From positions 1-64,000 of the forward strand of contig DASRZQ010000173.1 in NCBI GenBank assembly GCA_035686205.1: a stretch of 64,000 bases of DNA, read 5' to 3'. Both the position numbers and the translations under genes were made by a program. This stretch comes from CAIWTU01 sp035686205 (GTDB taxonomy: Bacteria > Desulfobacterota > Desulfuromonadia > Geobacterales > Geobacteraceae). Shown piece after piece: positions 41,274-50,071 of the stretch (within the stretch, counting starts at the first letter, position 1; the number at the start of each line of letters is the position of its first letter). The notes beneath the pieces are model-generated. The model ran no database searches. It was given only the letters and a program-made list of their open reading frames with translations, and was not told the origin of the DNA.

Positions 41274-42392
41274 CTATGTCAATTCATTCATCACTTCGCC
41301 AAGGGGACGGCCTAAAACGACTTCCACGCGCCGCCTGATTGAGAGGGCATTTTCAAATCTATCCGTTACCGCCTCGATTACATTCTTGTCACTACCAATG
41401 GATTTTAAACGTGACTTGAAACGGTCCTCGATCGAAACCTGCTGCTCACCCTGGATCATCTTGTCCGCAAGATAAATGATTTCTTTCTCATCGATGGCAT
41501 TTCCGTCTTCCAAGTTGATTTCCATATGGCAGGCTATGATTTCGGCAACGCGAGGAAACCCCATGTTCCTCAATATATCAGCCCCTTCTCTTGCATGCCT
41601 GGGGCGTCCCTTGGCAATATCATGGAGCAGCGCAGCGGCAGTGACAAGGTCGGGATCGAGTTTGCAGCCGGCTTTATTCAGCCTTTCGGCAAGAAACCTC
41701 GACAACCTCTCCACCTGGCGGCAATGCCCGACCAATCGCTCCCCCGCCGCATATTTGTCAAGGATTGCCTCGCATTCCCCCACACTCGGGATATCACGGC
41801 TGCGCCAAAGAGACTGGAGTCTGTGATAATCCTCCGGAGTATCCATATCCAGGAGAATACGTTCATCAGTGACTTCAACATTGGCCGCATCGGCTTCAAA
41901 TCTTGCCAGACAGGACTTGAGCCCCCCATCCCCGTCCCATTTCAGGATATCATCCCTGTGACGGATCGGTATCAGGGGAGGATGTCCTCTCCTCCCCTGA
42001 AAACTGGGATAGAGAATGGCGGATTTGCGGTTTCCGCTTTCCCGAAGCAATTCCGTCACGGTCCTCCCGCGCACCAGCGGAATGTCAACTGGAAGCAGGA
42101 AGAATGCGTCGATGTCCTCTCCGAGGGTCTTAACTCCGGCAACTACCGAGGAAAACATCCCGACCCTGAAATGCTCGTTAATGACCGGAAAGGCATGGGA
42201 ATTTTCAACAACAGGAAGCAGTTCTTCGGCCCGGTGGCCTATCACGACCCGGACATCGTCAACGCCGGCTTCCTGGAACAACCCGATAACCCTTTCCAGA
42301 ACGGTTTTGTCTCCAAGAGGCAACAGTGGCTTGAATTCTCCCATTCGGGAGGAATAACCTGCCGCAAGTATTATGGCCGCAATGCCCCTCAC
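41274..42392 (-). CDS. MocA-like nucleotidyltransferase fused to an HD domain (DVU_1551 type)
   Basis: A 372-aa fusion. Residues 1-200 form a MobA/MocA-type NTP transferase: LAAGYSSRMGEFKPLLPLG (8-26) is the nucleotide loop, with LLPVDIPLV as the metal-binding Asp region. In xanthine-oxidase-family enzymes such proteins attach CMP to molybdopterin. Residues ~215-372 form an HD phosphohydrolase with AALLHDIAKG. The arrangement matches the NTP transferase named after Desulfovibrio DVU_1551. Within the operon it should convert Moco to the MCD (cytosine dinucleotide) form used by the aldehyde oxidoreductase. The HD part may hydrolyse a nucleotide by-product. Confidence 0.88.
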   Translation of the reverse strand: MRGIAAIILAAGYSSRMGEFKPLLPLGDKTVLERVIGLFQEAGVDDVRVVIGHRAEELLPVVENSHAFPVINEHFRVGMFSSVVAGVKTLGEDIDAFFLLPVDIPLVRGRTVTELLRESGNRKSAILYPSFQGRRGHPPLIPIRHRDDILKWDGDGGLKSCLARFEADAANVEVTDERILLDMDTPEDYHRLQSLWRSRDIPSVGECEAILDKYAAGERLVGHCRQVERLSRFLAERLNKAGCKLDPDLVTAAALLHDIAKGRPRHAREGADILRNMGFPRVAEIIACHMEINLEDGNAIDEKEIIYLADKMIQGEQQVSIEDRFKSRLKSIGSDKNVIEAVTDRFENALSIRRRVEVVLGRPLGEVMNELT

Positions 42393-42396
42393 CCTC

Positions 42397-43449
42397 TCAG
42401 CAGCCCATCCGCGCCCTGGCGTTGATCAGCTCCGCAACGATACTGACCGCTATTTCTTCCGGGGTCTCGGCACATATGTCAATCCCTATGGGGTTATGAA
42501 CGCGGCTGAGGTCATCCTCGGCAAATCCCTTGTTCAGCAACTCATCATAGACCAGGCGCTGTTTTCTCTTGCTGCCGATCATGCCTATATATCCGGCCTT
42601 CGTGCGTAAAGACTGCTCAAGAACGGTCTTGTCGTGGAGATGTCCCCTGGTGACAATCACCAGGTAGCTGTCACGGTCGATATCGAGGCCGCTGAAGAGA
42701 TTTCCATAGGAAGGAATAATTATAATGCGGTCCGCCTTCGGGAACCTGTCCTTGTTTGCAAACTCCTCACGATCATCAAGAACCACGGTGCTGAAACCGA
42801 CCATATTCGCAAGTTCGGCCACCGGCCGGGATACATGGCCCGCCCCGAACAGATAGACCGTGCCGGGGGAAAAAGTCGGTTCGACAAAAAATCTCTTTCC
42901 TTCCACATCTGCAATGACAGGACTCTTCTTTCGGGCCGATTCTCCTGTCAGCACGGGAATCCAGGGCTCGAGGCCGGGGAAATTCCCTACCACGACTGAA
43001 TCCTTCCTCACCAGGCAACGGTCCATTTCCGGAACGGTTCCGCCTTTCGTGTCAAGCGCCTTGATCAGGTACCCCTTCTTCCCTTCCTGGAGGGCGGAGA
43101 CAAGTTTCCGCATTTCCTTTCCGGCTCCAGCTCCGGCGGACAGGTATTCGAGAAGAAACTCAAGCCGGCCCCCGCAGATCATCATGTCGGTGGTTGCGGC
43201 ATCCTTGCCCGTCAGATCGACGGTCTCGATCCGCGCCTTGCCGGTTGCAAAGATATCGCGGGATATTTTCTGCATCTCGAACTCGACCAGCCCGCCGCCA
43301 ACGGAGCCGATGACCGAACCGTCCCTGCGGACGAACATTTTGGACCCGACGGAACGGGGCGTTGAGCCGGCATGTTTGATAATGGTCGCCTGTACCAGGT
43401 CCTCCCCATCTTCCAGTATATGACAGATTCCTTGCAGTTGTTTGAGCAT
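42397..43449 (-). CDS. XdhC-family aldehyde oxidoreductase maturation factor
   Basis: A 350-aa protein with both XdhC domains: the N-terminal XdhC/CoxI part (ATIIKHAGSTPRSVGSKMFV, then GSVGGGLVEFEM) and the C-terminal Rossmann part (VYLFGAGHVSRPVAELA, followed by GYIGMIGSKRK). XdhC proteins bind Moco, help its terminal sulfuration and insert it into xanthine-dehydrogenase-family enzymes. Here the client is the aldehyde oxidoreductase at 50-53 kb. It is 4 bp from the MocA/HD gene and 5 bp from the ligase gene, so it is firmly inside the accessory operon. Confidence 0.92.
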   Translation of the reverse strand: MLKQLQGICHILEDGEDLVQATIIKHAGSTPRSVGSKMFVRRDGSVIGSVGGGLVEFEMQKISRDIFATGKARIETVDLTGKDAATTDMMICGGRLEFLLEYLSAGAGAGKEMRKLVSALQEGKKGYLIKALDTKGGTVPEMDRCLVRKDSVVVGNFPGLEPWIPVLTGESARKKSPVIADVEGKRFFVEPTFSPGTVYLFGAGHVSRPVAELANMVGFSTVVLDDREEFANKDRFPKADRIIIIPSYGNLFSGLDIDRDSYLVIVTRGHLHDKTVLEQSLRTKAGYIGMIGSKRKQRLVYDELLNKGFAEDDLSRVHNPIGIDICAETPEEIAVSIVAELINARARMGC

Positions 43450-43454
43450 AAACT

Positions 43455-44789
43455 CTACATCTCCTCTCTGCAGTCTATGATTTTTCGTTTTATGCTTCCG
43501 GTTGATAACCAGTTTTCGTTGCTGATACCGATCGGCGCCAGAGTGAGCACTCCTTCAGCCACGGCCTGTCGCACTGCAGGCACTTCCAAAATGGCAACCT
43601 TCGCGTCGCGGGTTAATTGCTCTCCGCCACCCTCTCCGGTATATATCGTGACATGGAGAGATGCCGCCGTCCCGTTTCCTTTGATCTCCGTTTTGAAATT
43701 TAGAACGTCTGACAGCTGAAACAGCGCTTCGTCCAGGTCGGCCACACTCAGCATGTGACCATTGCCCAGGCCTACTCCTCCACGCAGCCGTCCCTTCACC
43801 CATTCCAGGCGTTTCAGCACGGTTCCGCAGGGACACGGCTCCGGAATGAAGCGCGAGATATCTCCGGTACGGTAACGGACCAGCGGCATTCCCCTTCGAG
43901 TCAGGGTAGTGAAGACCACTTCTCCTGCTACGCCGTCCGGCACGGGCATTCCCGAATCCGGATCAATCACCTCGAAAAACAGGTCCGCCTCCCTGATGTG
44001 ATAGCCGCAGAGTGCCGCGCAGTCCACGGCCGCGCCAAGCCCCATTTCGGTCATTCCGTAATGGTTGAAAACGGCGCATCCCCATGCGTTCCCGATCTCC
44101 CGAACAATGGCCGCCGGGACATAGTCGGCGCTCAACAGCACACTTTTGATCAGCCCTTTGGGAATAACACCGGCATCTTGGTGCCGCACCAGACCAAGGA
44201 CCTGAACCGGAATCCCGATGAGGCAGTCTATCCTCTTTTGGCATATTTCGGCAATTACCTTTGCATCGTTCCGGACAATCCCGTGCGGGATCCCGATAAC
44301 ATCCATCCGCGTCAGGGCCTTAACCATGAGATCGCCGATGCTGCCGTGCTGTTCACCCGGCATGAGGATCAATACCTTCTGGCCGGGGCGGACCAGGGCC
44401 TTCATGCCGTGATGAAACAGATCGGTGGTCAGTTCCAGGTCATCCTCGGTAAAATGGATCCGCTTGGCGTGCGCGGTAGTTCCTGAAGTGTTGAGTGTCA
44501 CCACCCTCGATATTTCGTCACGCGAAACGCAAAGGAAACGGAGGTCGTTTTCCTGGATATCCCCGGCGGTGGTGAAAGGAAGAGATGCGACATCATCGAA
44601 ATTTTTCAGATCGGTGCAATTTACATCCCGGAATAGATGGCGATAGAAAGGACTGCGTTCACGGACATAATTTACCGTTTCCCGGAATTTAGCCATCCGA
44701 TAGCAATCGAGCTCCACCCGAAGCGCCGCCCCGGTCGCGGAAGAGCCCAGCTTGGCCCTGATCCATGGTTCCAGAGGAGTAACTGTCAC
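43455..44789 (-). CDS. PaaK-like AMP-dependent ligase (DVU_1553 type)
   Basis: A 444-aa adenylate-forming enzyme resembling phenylacetate-CoA ligase. Motifs: TLNTSGTTAHAKRIHFT (phosphate loop), NHYGMTEMGLG, VRYRTGDISRFIPEPCPCG, and a C-terminal lysine in GSIKRKIIDCREEM. The match in context is the ligase named after DVU_1553. The acid it activates is unknown. In this operon it may activate a carboxylate during cofactor modification rather than feed degradation. It overlaps the radical SAM gene by 4 bp. Confidence 0.85.
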   Translation of the reverse strand: MTVTPLEPWIRAKLGSSATGAALRVELDCYRMAKFRETVNYVRERSPFYRHLFRDVNCTDLKNFDDVASLPFTTAGDIQENDLRFLCVSRDEISRVVTLNTSGTTAHAKRIHFTEDDLELTTDLFHHGMKALVRPGQKVLILMPGEQHGSIGDLMVKALTRMDVIGIPHGIVRNDAKVIAEICQKRIDCLIGIPVQVLGLVRHQDAGVIPKGLIKSVLLSADYVPAAIVREIGNAWGCAVFNHYGMTEMGLGAAVDCAALCGYHIREADLFFEVIDPDSGMPVPDGVAGEVVFTTLTRRGMPLVRYRTGDISRFIPEPCPCGTVLKRLEWVKGRLRGGVGLGNGHMLSVADLDEALFQLSDVLNFKTEIKGNGTAASLHVTIYTGEGGGEQLTRDAKVAILEVPAVRQAVAEGVLTLAPIGISNENWLSTGSIKRKIIDCREEM

Positions 44790-46165
44790 GGCAAATTCCC
44801 GCGGTACAACCTCAGTCCCGTCGCGGAACTGAGGTTATACAGGCAAAAGGGGATCATGCGCCCGTCCGGCGCAACCACATGAATGCAGCAGTCGCGCGCG
44901 CGCTCAAGGTCAAGGCTCCACGCGTCCTGAAAGGCCATGCAGGAGACGGAAAGCATGCGGGTTCTTACCATCTCCAGAAAACCGTCAAGGGAATCCGGGG
45001 AGGTCTCGGAGGCACAGCAGGCGCCGTTTCCCGGCTTTTCATCCTGAAGGGGCTGTGGCGCAGACCACTGTCTTGCGGTAAAGGACACCGCCCGGCCTTC
45101 ACCACCTTCATCGCAACAGCAACCGGCCGAGCCTCTTCCGGAAACCGCCTGCAGACCGCCACCCGGCAGGGATAGAAAACTGCCGTGGAAAGAACAGAGA
45201 GAGTTCTCCCAGCCCGGTGGAGTGAAATCGGTAACCCGCATCCGCCCCTGCGTTTGTTCCTGAATCGCAAGCATGATATCGGGAAGTGTCAGCCTGTCAC
45301 CATTTTCCGGTGAGCGAGGGAAGCGGCCCAGATAACCGACCGGCTGGAAATGAACCCCGCGAACCCACGGAACGTGCTCAAGGGCAAAATCCAGAATATC
45401 ACCGATATTGTGCACATTCACACCAGGAACCAGGGTTGCCACAAGCACTACACCTATACCGTTATTTGCGCACAGTTCGATCGCCATACGTTTCCGGTCA
45501 AAGAGCTCGCGACCCCGCAGCTTTCGGTAAATTCCGTCTTCGGTTCCGTCAAACTGCAGAAAGACCGAGGATACGCCGGCGCTCTTCAAGTCCCTGGCAT
45601 AAGTTTTCTCCTCGGCGATACGCAGTCCGTTGGTATTAACCTGAATAAAAGAAAAACCAAGAGCACGCCCGGTTTCCACGACATACGGCAGATCATTTCT
45701 TATTGTGGGTTCGCCGCCCGACAGCTGCAGGATTATTTCCGGTCCGTATGTCCGGAGTACCGACCGGTACATTCCGTCGATGGTTTCCAGATCGGGGTCC
45801 GGTTCGCGACAGGACCCGGAATCGGCAAAACATACGGGGCAGTTTAAATTACAGCGTGACGTTATTTCGATGACTGCCGTGCAGGCATTTTTGCGGTGCT
45901 GCGGGCATAATCCGCAGTCAAACGGGCAGCCGTTCCGAGATTCGGTATGGCATATGCCGTTCCGGACATTGGCCGACGGCCTTTTCCAGCCGCTGAAATC
46001 CGAAGCTCCCCGCCAGATAATAGTCCTGAATTCGCCGTGATCCGGGCAGCTTTTCCGCAGAAAAACCCCGTTCCCGCATGATTCGCGGAACGCCGGAATC
46101 TTTGCCAGGCAAATGGGGCAGAGGCTTTCGGTTTCGGCGAGTATGATCTCCTCTTTGCCTCCCAT
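44786..46165 (-). CDS. Radical SAM protein of the aldehyde oxidoreductase accessory operon (TrsS-like)
   Basis: A 459-aa radical SAM enzyme. The N-terminus carries extra cysteines in pairs (CPIC at 16-19; C80, C84 and C87 in NGCPFDCGLC) before the SAM cluster motif CNLNCPVC (C105, C109, C112). ILQLSGGEPT follows. A Cys-rich C-terminal part contains a CCC triplet and a further CC, suggesting auxiliary Fe-S clusters. It resembles the radical SAM protein of the DVU_1551-1559 locus, a family that has selenoprotein members. Here every catalytic-looking position is an ordinary cysteine. Its reaction is unknown. Confidence 0.85.
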   Translation of the reverse strand: MGGKEEIILAETESLCPICLAKIPAFRESCGNGVFLRKSCPDHGEFRTIIWRGASDFSGWKRPSANVRNGICHTESRNGCPFDCGLCPQHRKNACTAVIEITSRCNLNCPVCFADSGSCREPDPDLETIDGMYRSVLRTYGPEIILQLSGGEPTIRNDLPYVVETGRALGFSFIQVNTNGLRIAEEKTYARDLKSAGVSSVFLQFDGTEDGIYRKLRGRELFDRKRMAIELCANNGIGVVLVATLVPGVNVHNIGDILDFALEHVPWVRGVHFQPVGYLGRFPRSPENGDRLTLPDIMLAIQEQTQGRMRVTDFTPPGWENSLCSFHGSFLSLPGGGLQAVSGRGSAGCCCDEGGEGRAVSFTARQWSAPQPLQDEKPGNGACCASETSPDSLDGFLEMVRTRMLSVSCMAFQDAWSLDLERARDCCIHVVAPDGRMIPFCLYNLSSATGLRLYRGNLP

Positions 46166-46171
46166 CGCCGC

Positions 46172-46606
46172 TTATTCGTAGAGATCGAAACCGCGTTCGA
46201 GCAGAAGTTCTTTCGCCTTGCCGAAACAGTCGACGACTATGGCCCCGCAACGGTCCCGGTGTTCCAGGTTTTCTCCTGCTATTTTTTCGCAGATTATGCC
46301 GCCGTATTTATTGCCGAATTCCATCTCGAACCATTCCGCCAGTTCAGCCAGCATCGTCTCCTTTGCCGGGTGCTCCTCTTCATCGTCATTGCCTTTCCCG
46401 GAATACAAGGCAATAACGCAAGCCGCTCCGCTCAGCGCACCGCACGTGCCGACTCCGCAGCCCACCCCGAAAGCCAGCCCGGACATGGCCCTCACCAGGT
46501 CCGCATCGTCTTTTCCCTTCAGGTCAAGAGCCAGTTGCATGATTATCTGGCTGCAGAAGTAACCCTTCTGGGCAAGCTCCAAAATTCTGAACTGTTCGTC
46601 ATTCAT
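46172..46606 (-). CDS. C-GCAxxG-C-C family redox protein (DVU_1555 type)
   Basis: A 144-aa protein of the C_GCAxxG_C_C family, with GVGCGVGTCGALSGAAC as the centre (about residues 53-70) and further cysteines near the N- and C-termini (FCSQI, IICEKI, RCGAIVVDC). The family has a conserved but unassigned redox or metal role. ATG 46606 is preceded by GGAG; the frame upstream to 46693 lies inside the methyltransferase gene and is not used. It lies between the methyltransferase and radical SAM genes in the operon. Confidence 0.88.
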   Translation of the reverse strand: MNDEQFRILELAQKGYFCSQIIMQLALDLKGKDDADLVRAMSGLAFGVGCGVGTCGALSGAACVIALYSGKGNDDEEEHPAKETMLAELAEWFEMEFGNKYGGIICEKIAGENLEHRDRCGAIVVDCFGKAKELLLERGFDLYE

Positions 46607-46625
46607 TTCATTCCGCTCCGTATAA

Positions 46626-47375
46626 TCAGTCTTTCCTCGCAACGAGGAGATAATAACCCGGACGGCCGCCGCAAAATATGGACTTGACGTCACGGCAATT
46701 CAGCCCATCCGACACCTCCGACCAGAACGCATCGAGAGAGCCGCATTCGAATATGAGCCTGGCGGCGAGCTCCCGTAAAAGATAGGAATGATCCTCAAAA
46801 AGGGGAATTTCAAAACCGGTCTCTTTGAGAAGTGATTCAACCGGACTTGTTACAAATGCGTCGCCGGAGTGGCATGCAACGGGCAAACCGTTTTTTCCCC
46901 GGTTTTCCGTTTCCTCCCTGGAATAGATATCGCTGATTATTAGCAACCCTCCCGGACGGAGAACCCGGTGGAATTCCCGCAGAACCTGCTGCTTTTCCGC
47001 AATGAGCGAAAGAACGCACTCGCAAATCACCCCGTCACAACTTCCTCGGCGGAAAGGCAGATGCCGCGCACAGCCGCGCACCAGCGGAATTTTGCTATGG
47101 AGTGAACCGGCCTCTATAAGCATTTTCGCGGAAATATCCATCCCGATTGTCATGTGGTTCCGGTTCCGCTGCAGATGAGCGGCCGTAGCGCCAAAACCGC
47201 AGCCGACATCAAGAAGTACCGCGCCGGCAGGAAAGGAATGGAGGGAAAGAACCCTTTCAATCAGGGCAAATCCTCCGGGCCGCAAGGCCGTTCCGAGAGA
47301 TTTCCTGATGCTTTCCGCTTCGTGGAGAGGAGCAATCCTCGACAAGCATTCGCTCCGGGCCTCACTTGTCTTCAA
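46626..47375 (-). CDS. SAM-dependent methyltransferase (DVU_1556 type)
   Basis: A 249-aa class I methyltransferase. Motif I reads VLLDVGCGFGATAAHL (about residues 53-68), the acidic loop is GMDISAKML, and the post-I block is ECVLSLIAEKQQVLREFHRVLRPGG. A Cys-containing stretch in GCARHLPF and the C-terminal IFCGGRPGYY are notable. In this operon it may methylate a small cofactor intermediate; no substrate is evident. It overlaps the zinc-ribbon redox gene by 14 bp. Confidence 0.88.
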   Translation of the reverse strand: MKTSEARSECLSRIAPLHEAESIRKSLGTALRPGGFALIERVLSLHSFPAGAVLLDVGCGFGATAAHLQRNRNHMTIGMDISAKMLIEAGSLHSKIPLVRGCARHLPFRRGSCDGVICECVLSLIAEKQQVLREFHRVLRPGGLLIISDIYSREETENRGKNGLPVACHSGDAFVTSPVESLLKETGFEIPLFEDHSYLLRELAARLIFECGSLDAFWSEVSDGLNCRDVKSIFCGGRPGYYLLVARKD

Positions 47376-47565
47376 GGATTCGCTCCGCTTCCGCCATCCT
47401 TCCCAAAGCCAGACTCTCCGGAACCAGAACGAGACCGCATGCCGCGCAAGCGGGCAGATCTACTTCAAAATTTCCCTTCATGTAGGAGAAGTGTACCTTG
47501 ACAAGTTCAAGGTTCCCCCCGCAGGATGCACAGGACCAGGCGGCTGCCTCTTGAGAGAAATTCAT
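47362..47565 (-). CDS. Zinc-ribbon small redox protein (DVU_1557 type)
   Basis: A 67-aa protein with two CxxC pairs, CASC (residues 12-15) and CAAC (about 40-43), typical of a rubredoxin-like or zinc-ribbon fold. The C-terminal half is an acidic helix. It sits between the large FAD/Fe-S oxidoreductase (4-bp overlap) and the methyltransferase. It could carry electrons to or from the large protein or bind zinc as a scaffold. The order and length match the small redox protein of the Desulfovibrio locus. Confidence 0.8.
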   Translation of the reverse strand: MNFSQEAAAWSCASCGGNLELVKVHFSYMKGNFEVDLPACAACGLVLVPESLALGRMAEAERILEDK

Positions 47566-49892
47566 TTCTTTAACCCCACGATTTTCATTCTGTGACAGTA
47601 AGCGTTCAGGACCGTGAAGCCATTACCGTCCGGTGAATACTCTACCCAAAAAGTCACATTTTCCGGCTGCAGGTATGCGAGATAGCTGCCACCTTCCCTG
47701 CTCTGCATTTTCTTTCCGGCCGTTTCCGCATGAAAAATAACCTTGCGGATGTCTTCCTCAAGGATTCTCCGTTCATCGATCCTTTTCCGAACTTCGGGCG
47801 CCATCGTCAGCTTCAGTTTTTCGTATTCCTCCACCTGGGCTTCCTCTCTTTCACCAAGGTCCCCAAGGACCCATTCCTTTACCCGGCATCGATTGGTACG
47901 ACGATCCGACCAGGAAACCCAGCTACGGGCTGCCGGATCACCGCCCTCAACAGCAGGAAAAATATGCTCAATGAGGTGTGAAACACGTTTCCCCGCTGAT
48001 GCGAAATTGTCGCGACACATGGCGCAATAGGCCAGGTAGTCGTTGTCGCTTGCGGATGTCCTCCGGGCTACTACATCCCGGGAGAGGGTGGGGTTTGCAT
48101 TATACATGAGTCCACCGTAGCCGCAGCACTCAGGTATTTCTCCACTCAGAGGCAACTCCTCCACCTTGATGCCGAGAGCTCCGAGAATACTTCGAATTCC
48201 TTGCTGTTCAACCTGATTATGCCGGGTTGCGCATGGGTCGACAACACCTACGGTGCTCCGCGTTGTCCCTTTCACGCATGCGGCTTCCGGAATACCGGCT
48301 TCCAGCATGATTTGCCAGAGGGATACCGGCTTTAATTCTGGCGCATGCTCCTGAAAGATGTTCAGGCAGGTTGGACAGGCGGTGATAATTTGCGGCCTGC
48401 CCATTTTTTCCCAGGAATCACGAATCTCATCAAGGGCCGTTTGGAAGAGATCCTCCCGTCCTGCCCAGAAGGCGGGGGCGCCGCAGCAGTGAAGCAGTAT
48501 CCCAACACCACCGGATAATTTGTCCTGCAGGTAACGATACGATGAAAGTACCTCGCCGGGTGCAGTGCCGCAGAGCTGACAACTGGGGAAATACAGCCAG
48601 GCGCTTTCCGTGGTGCCCGGTGCATGACGGCACAGGGAAAACGGCTCACCATTACTGAACGCCATGTCCTGGAGGGCGAACTCATGGAAAGAAGGCGGCA
48701 TGATTTTAAGTTTCAGCATGGTGCGACGCGCCTCAAGGCAGAGGTCGGCCATGCTGAAGTCATTGGGGCAGATGGTCTCGCAGAGGCCGCAGGTGCTGCA
48801 GGAATTTGTGAAAACATTATACTGGTGGGCAGCGCCGAAGAGAATGCGTTCATTATTGAATATCTCACGGGCGTATTTTTTCGGATATCCCTTATAGCGT
48901 TCCAGATAAAGACACTTCTTCACGCACTCCATGCATTCGCACTGAATGCAGCGCTCCGCTTCCCTGAGCGCCTCTTCTTCGGTATACCCCTTGACTGCAT
49001 CCGCGGGAACGACACGCGGCAATGGGTCAATCCCCTCAGTGCTAGTGAAAAGCCGGGAACTGCATGGTCCCTCGTTTTCCCTGCCGAAAGTCAGTCCGAC
49101 TTTCTGCATCATCCTTTCTATGGAGAGAGCCGGTTTTCTTCCTTCGAGCGTCTCCATGACCGGCGAGAAACCGCCGCGAAAGCGGGTACCGCCGCCAGCG
49201 AATACTCCCTCCCTCTCTGTAGTGCCAGTCGCGGGATCAATGTCTATGAGACCGTCCGAATCCAGTTTGAGAGAAAGATCGATTCCATGAAGCGAGTCCC
49301 GGTCGAGGATCAAGGCATCGTATTCTTCACAGACCTGATCGAAAAGCGTCTTGTCAAGTCCAGTCCCGAAGTGAATGTCAGCCATCAGTGTTTCAAACAC
49401 CGACAGTTCCTCACTGATGACTTCCCGAGGTAGCAGTTGTTCCGGCAGGTCCCAGAGATAACCGCCAAGACGATCGCCCTGTTCAAAGACGGACACACAG
49501 AACCCCTTTTTAAGAAGATCCAAGGCTGCGGTCACACCTGCAAGACCACCGCCGATAACGGCAATCTTCTGGCTTTTGCGCGGCAACGGCTGGACCCGTT
49601 TTTTCCCGGCAAACTTCTCAACGCAGATCCGCTCCAGGGCTCCGATGGCTATGGGTCCACCCACTGGACCCCGTTTGCATCTGTCCTCGCAGGGATGATC
49701 ACATATGCGCCCCAGGATACCGGGAAAAGGCATGGTCTTGTTCAGAACCTTGTAAGCGGCATCCCAGTTACCCTTTTGAATCTCTTTCAGCAAAAGCCTT
49801 GCATCCACATGAAGCGGGCAGGCAGAGTTGCATTCGGGAGGCTCTTCCTGGATGCACTTGTTCTCCCATTCAATGAGTTCGTTCTTTTCCAT
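47562..49892 (-). CDS. FAD/pyridine-nucleotide oxidoreductase with Fe-S clusters and CCG domains
   Basis: A 776-aa multi-domain protein. The N-terminal GltD-like Fe-S region (about 14-95; CNSACPLHVDARLLL, ICDHPCEDRCKRG) is followed by an FAD/NAD Rossmann domain (IAVIGGGLAGVTAALDLLKK) and a bacterial 4Fe-4S ferredoxin region (CIQCECMECVKKC and CSTCGLCETICP). Two HdrB-like CCG units follow (HCCGAPAFW and ECCGYGGLMYN), then a charged C-terminal tail. It probably moves electrons between NAD(P)H and Fe-S partners or drives a reductive step in cofactor maturation. It is the first gene of the accessory operon, downstream of the enzyme gene. Confidence 0.88.
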   Translation of the reverse strand: MEKNELIEWENKCIQEEPPECNSACPLHVDARLLLKEIQKGNWDAAYKVLNKTMPFPGILGRICDHPCEDRCKRGPVGGPIAIGALERICVEKFAGKKRVQPLPRKSQKIAVIGGGLAGVTAALDLLKKGFCVSVFEQGDRLGGYLWDLPEQLLPREVISEELSVFETLMADIHFGTGLDKTLFDQVCEEYDALILDRDSLHGIDLSLKLDSDGLIDIDPATGTTEREGVFAGGGTRFRGGFSPVMETLEGRKPALSIERMMQKVGLTFGRENEGPCSSRLFTSTEGIDPLPRVVPADAVKGYTEEEALREAERCIQCECMECVKKCLYLERYKGYPKKYAREIFNNERILFGAAHQYNVFTNSCSTCGLCETICPNDFSMADLCLEARRTMLKLKIMPPSFHEFALQDMAFSNGEPFSLCRHAPGTTESAWLYFPSCQLCGTAPGEVLSSYRYLQDKLSGGVGILLHCCGAPAFWAGREDLFQTALDEIRDSWEKMGRPQIITACPTCLNIFQEHAPELKPVSLWQIMLEAGIPEAACVKGTTRSTVGVVDPCATRHNQVEQQGIRSILGALGIKVEELPLSGEIPECCGYGGLMYNANPTLSRDVVARRTSASDNDYLAYCAMCRDNFASAGKRVSHLIEHIFPAVEGGDPAARSWVSWSDRRTNRCRVKEWVLGDLGEREEAQVEEYEKLKLTMAPEVRKRIDERRILEEDIRKVIFHAETAGKKMQSREGGSYLAYLQPENVTFWVEYSPDGNGFTVLNAYCHRMKIVGLKK

Positions 49893-49941
49893 CCGGACCT
49901 TCTTTCCTCGGGATTTACTTTCGACAGGGGATAGCTGTAAC

Positions 49942-49985
49942 AGAAAACGATGGAGAGCCTGCCGTTGCAGCGACTCCCCATCGTT
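49942..49985 (-). terminator. Terminator between the aldehyde oxidoreductase gene and accessory operon
   Basis: AACGATGG (49946-49953) pairs with CCATCGTT (49978-49985), and the inner bases (GGAGAG/ACTCCC) extend it. The minus strand continues into TTTTCT. It separates the highly coding-biased oxidoreductase gene from the accessory genes, perhaps giving different expression levels. A second smaller hairpin lies about 50,020-50,055. Confidence 0.55.
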
Positions 49986-50071
49986 ATAACATAAAATATA
50001 CTACGATGAAAGTTTTCTGGAGCCGGCCCTGCTAGGCACCGACTCCAGGTGTTTATATCCGCTTGAAATTC

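Noticed and set aside
44786..46165. Selenocysteine in the radical SAM protein
   Set aside because: The family has selenoprotein members, but this reading frame has no in-frame TGA at the relevant cysteines.
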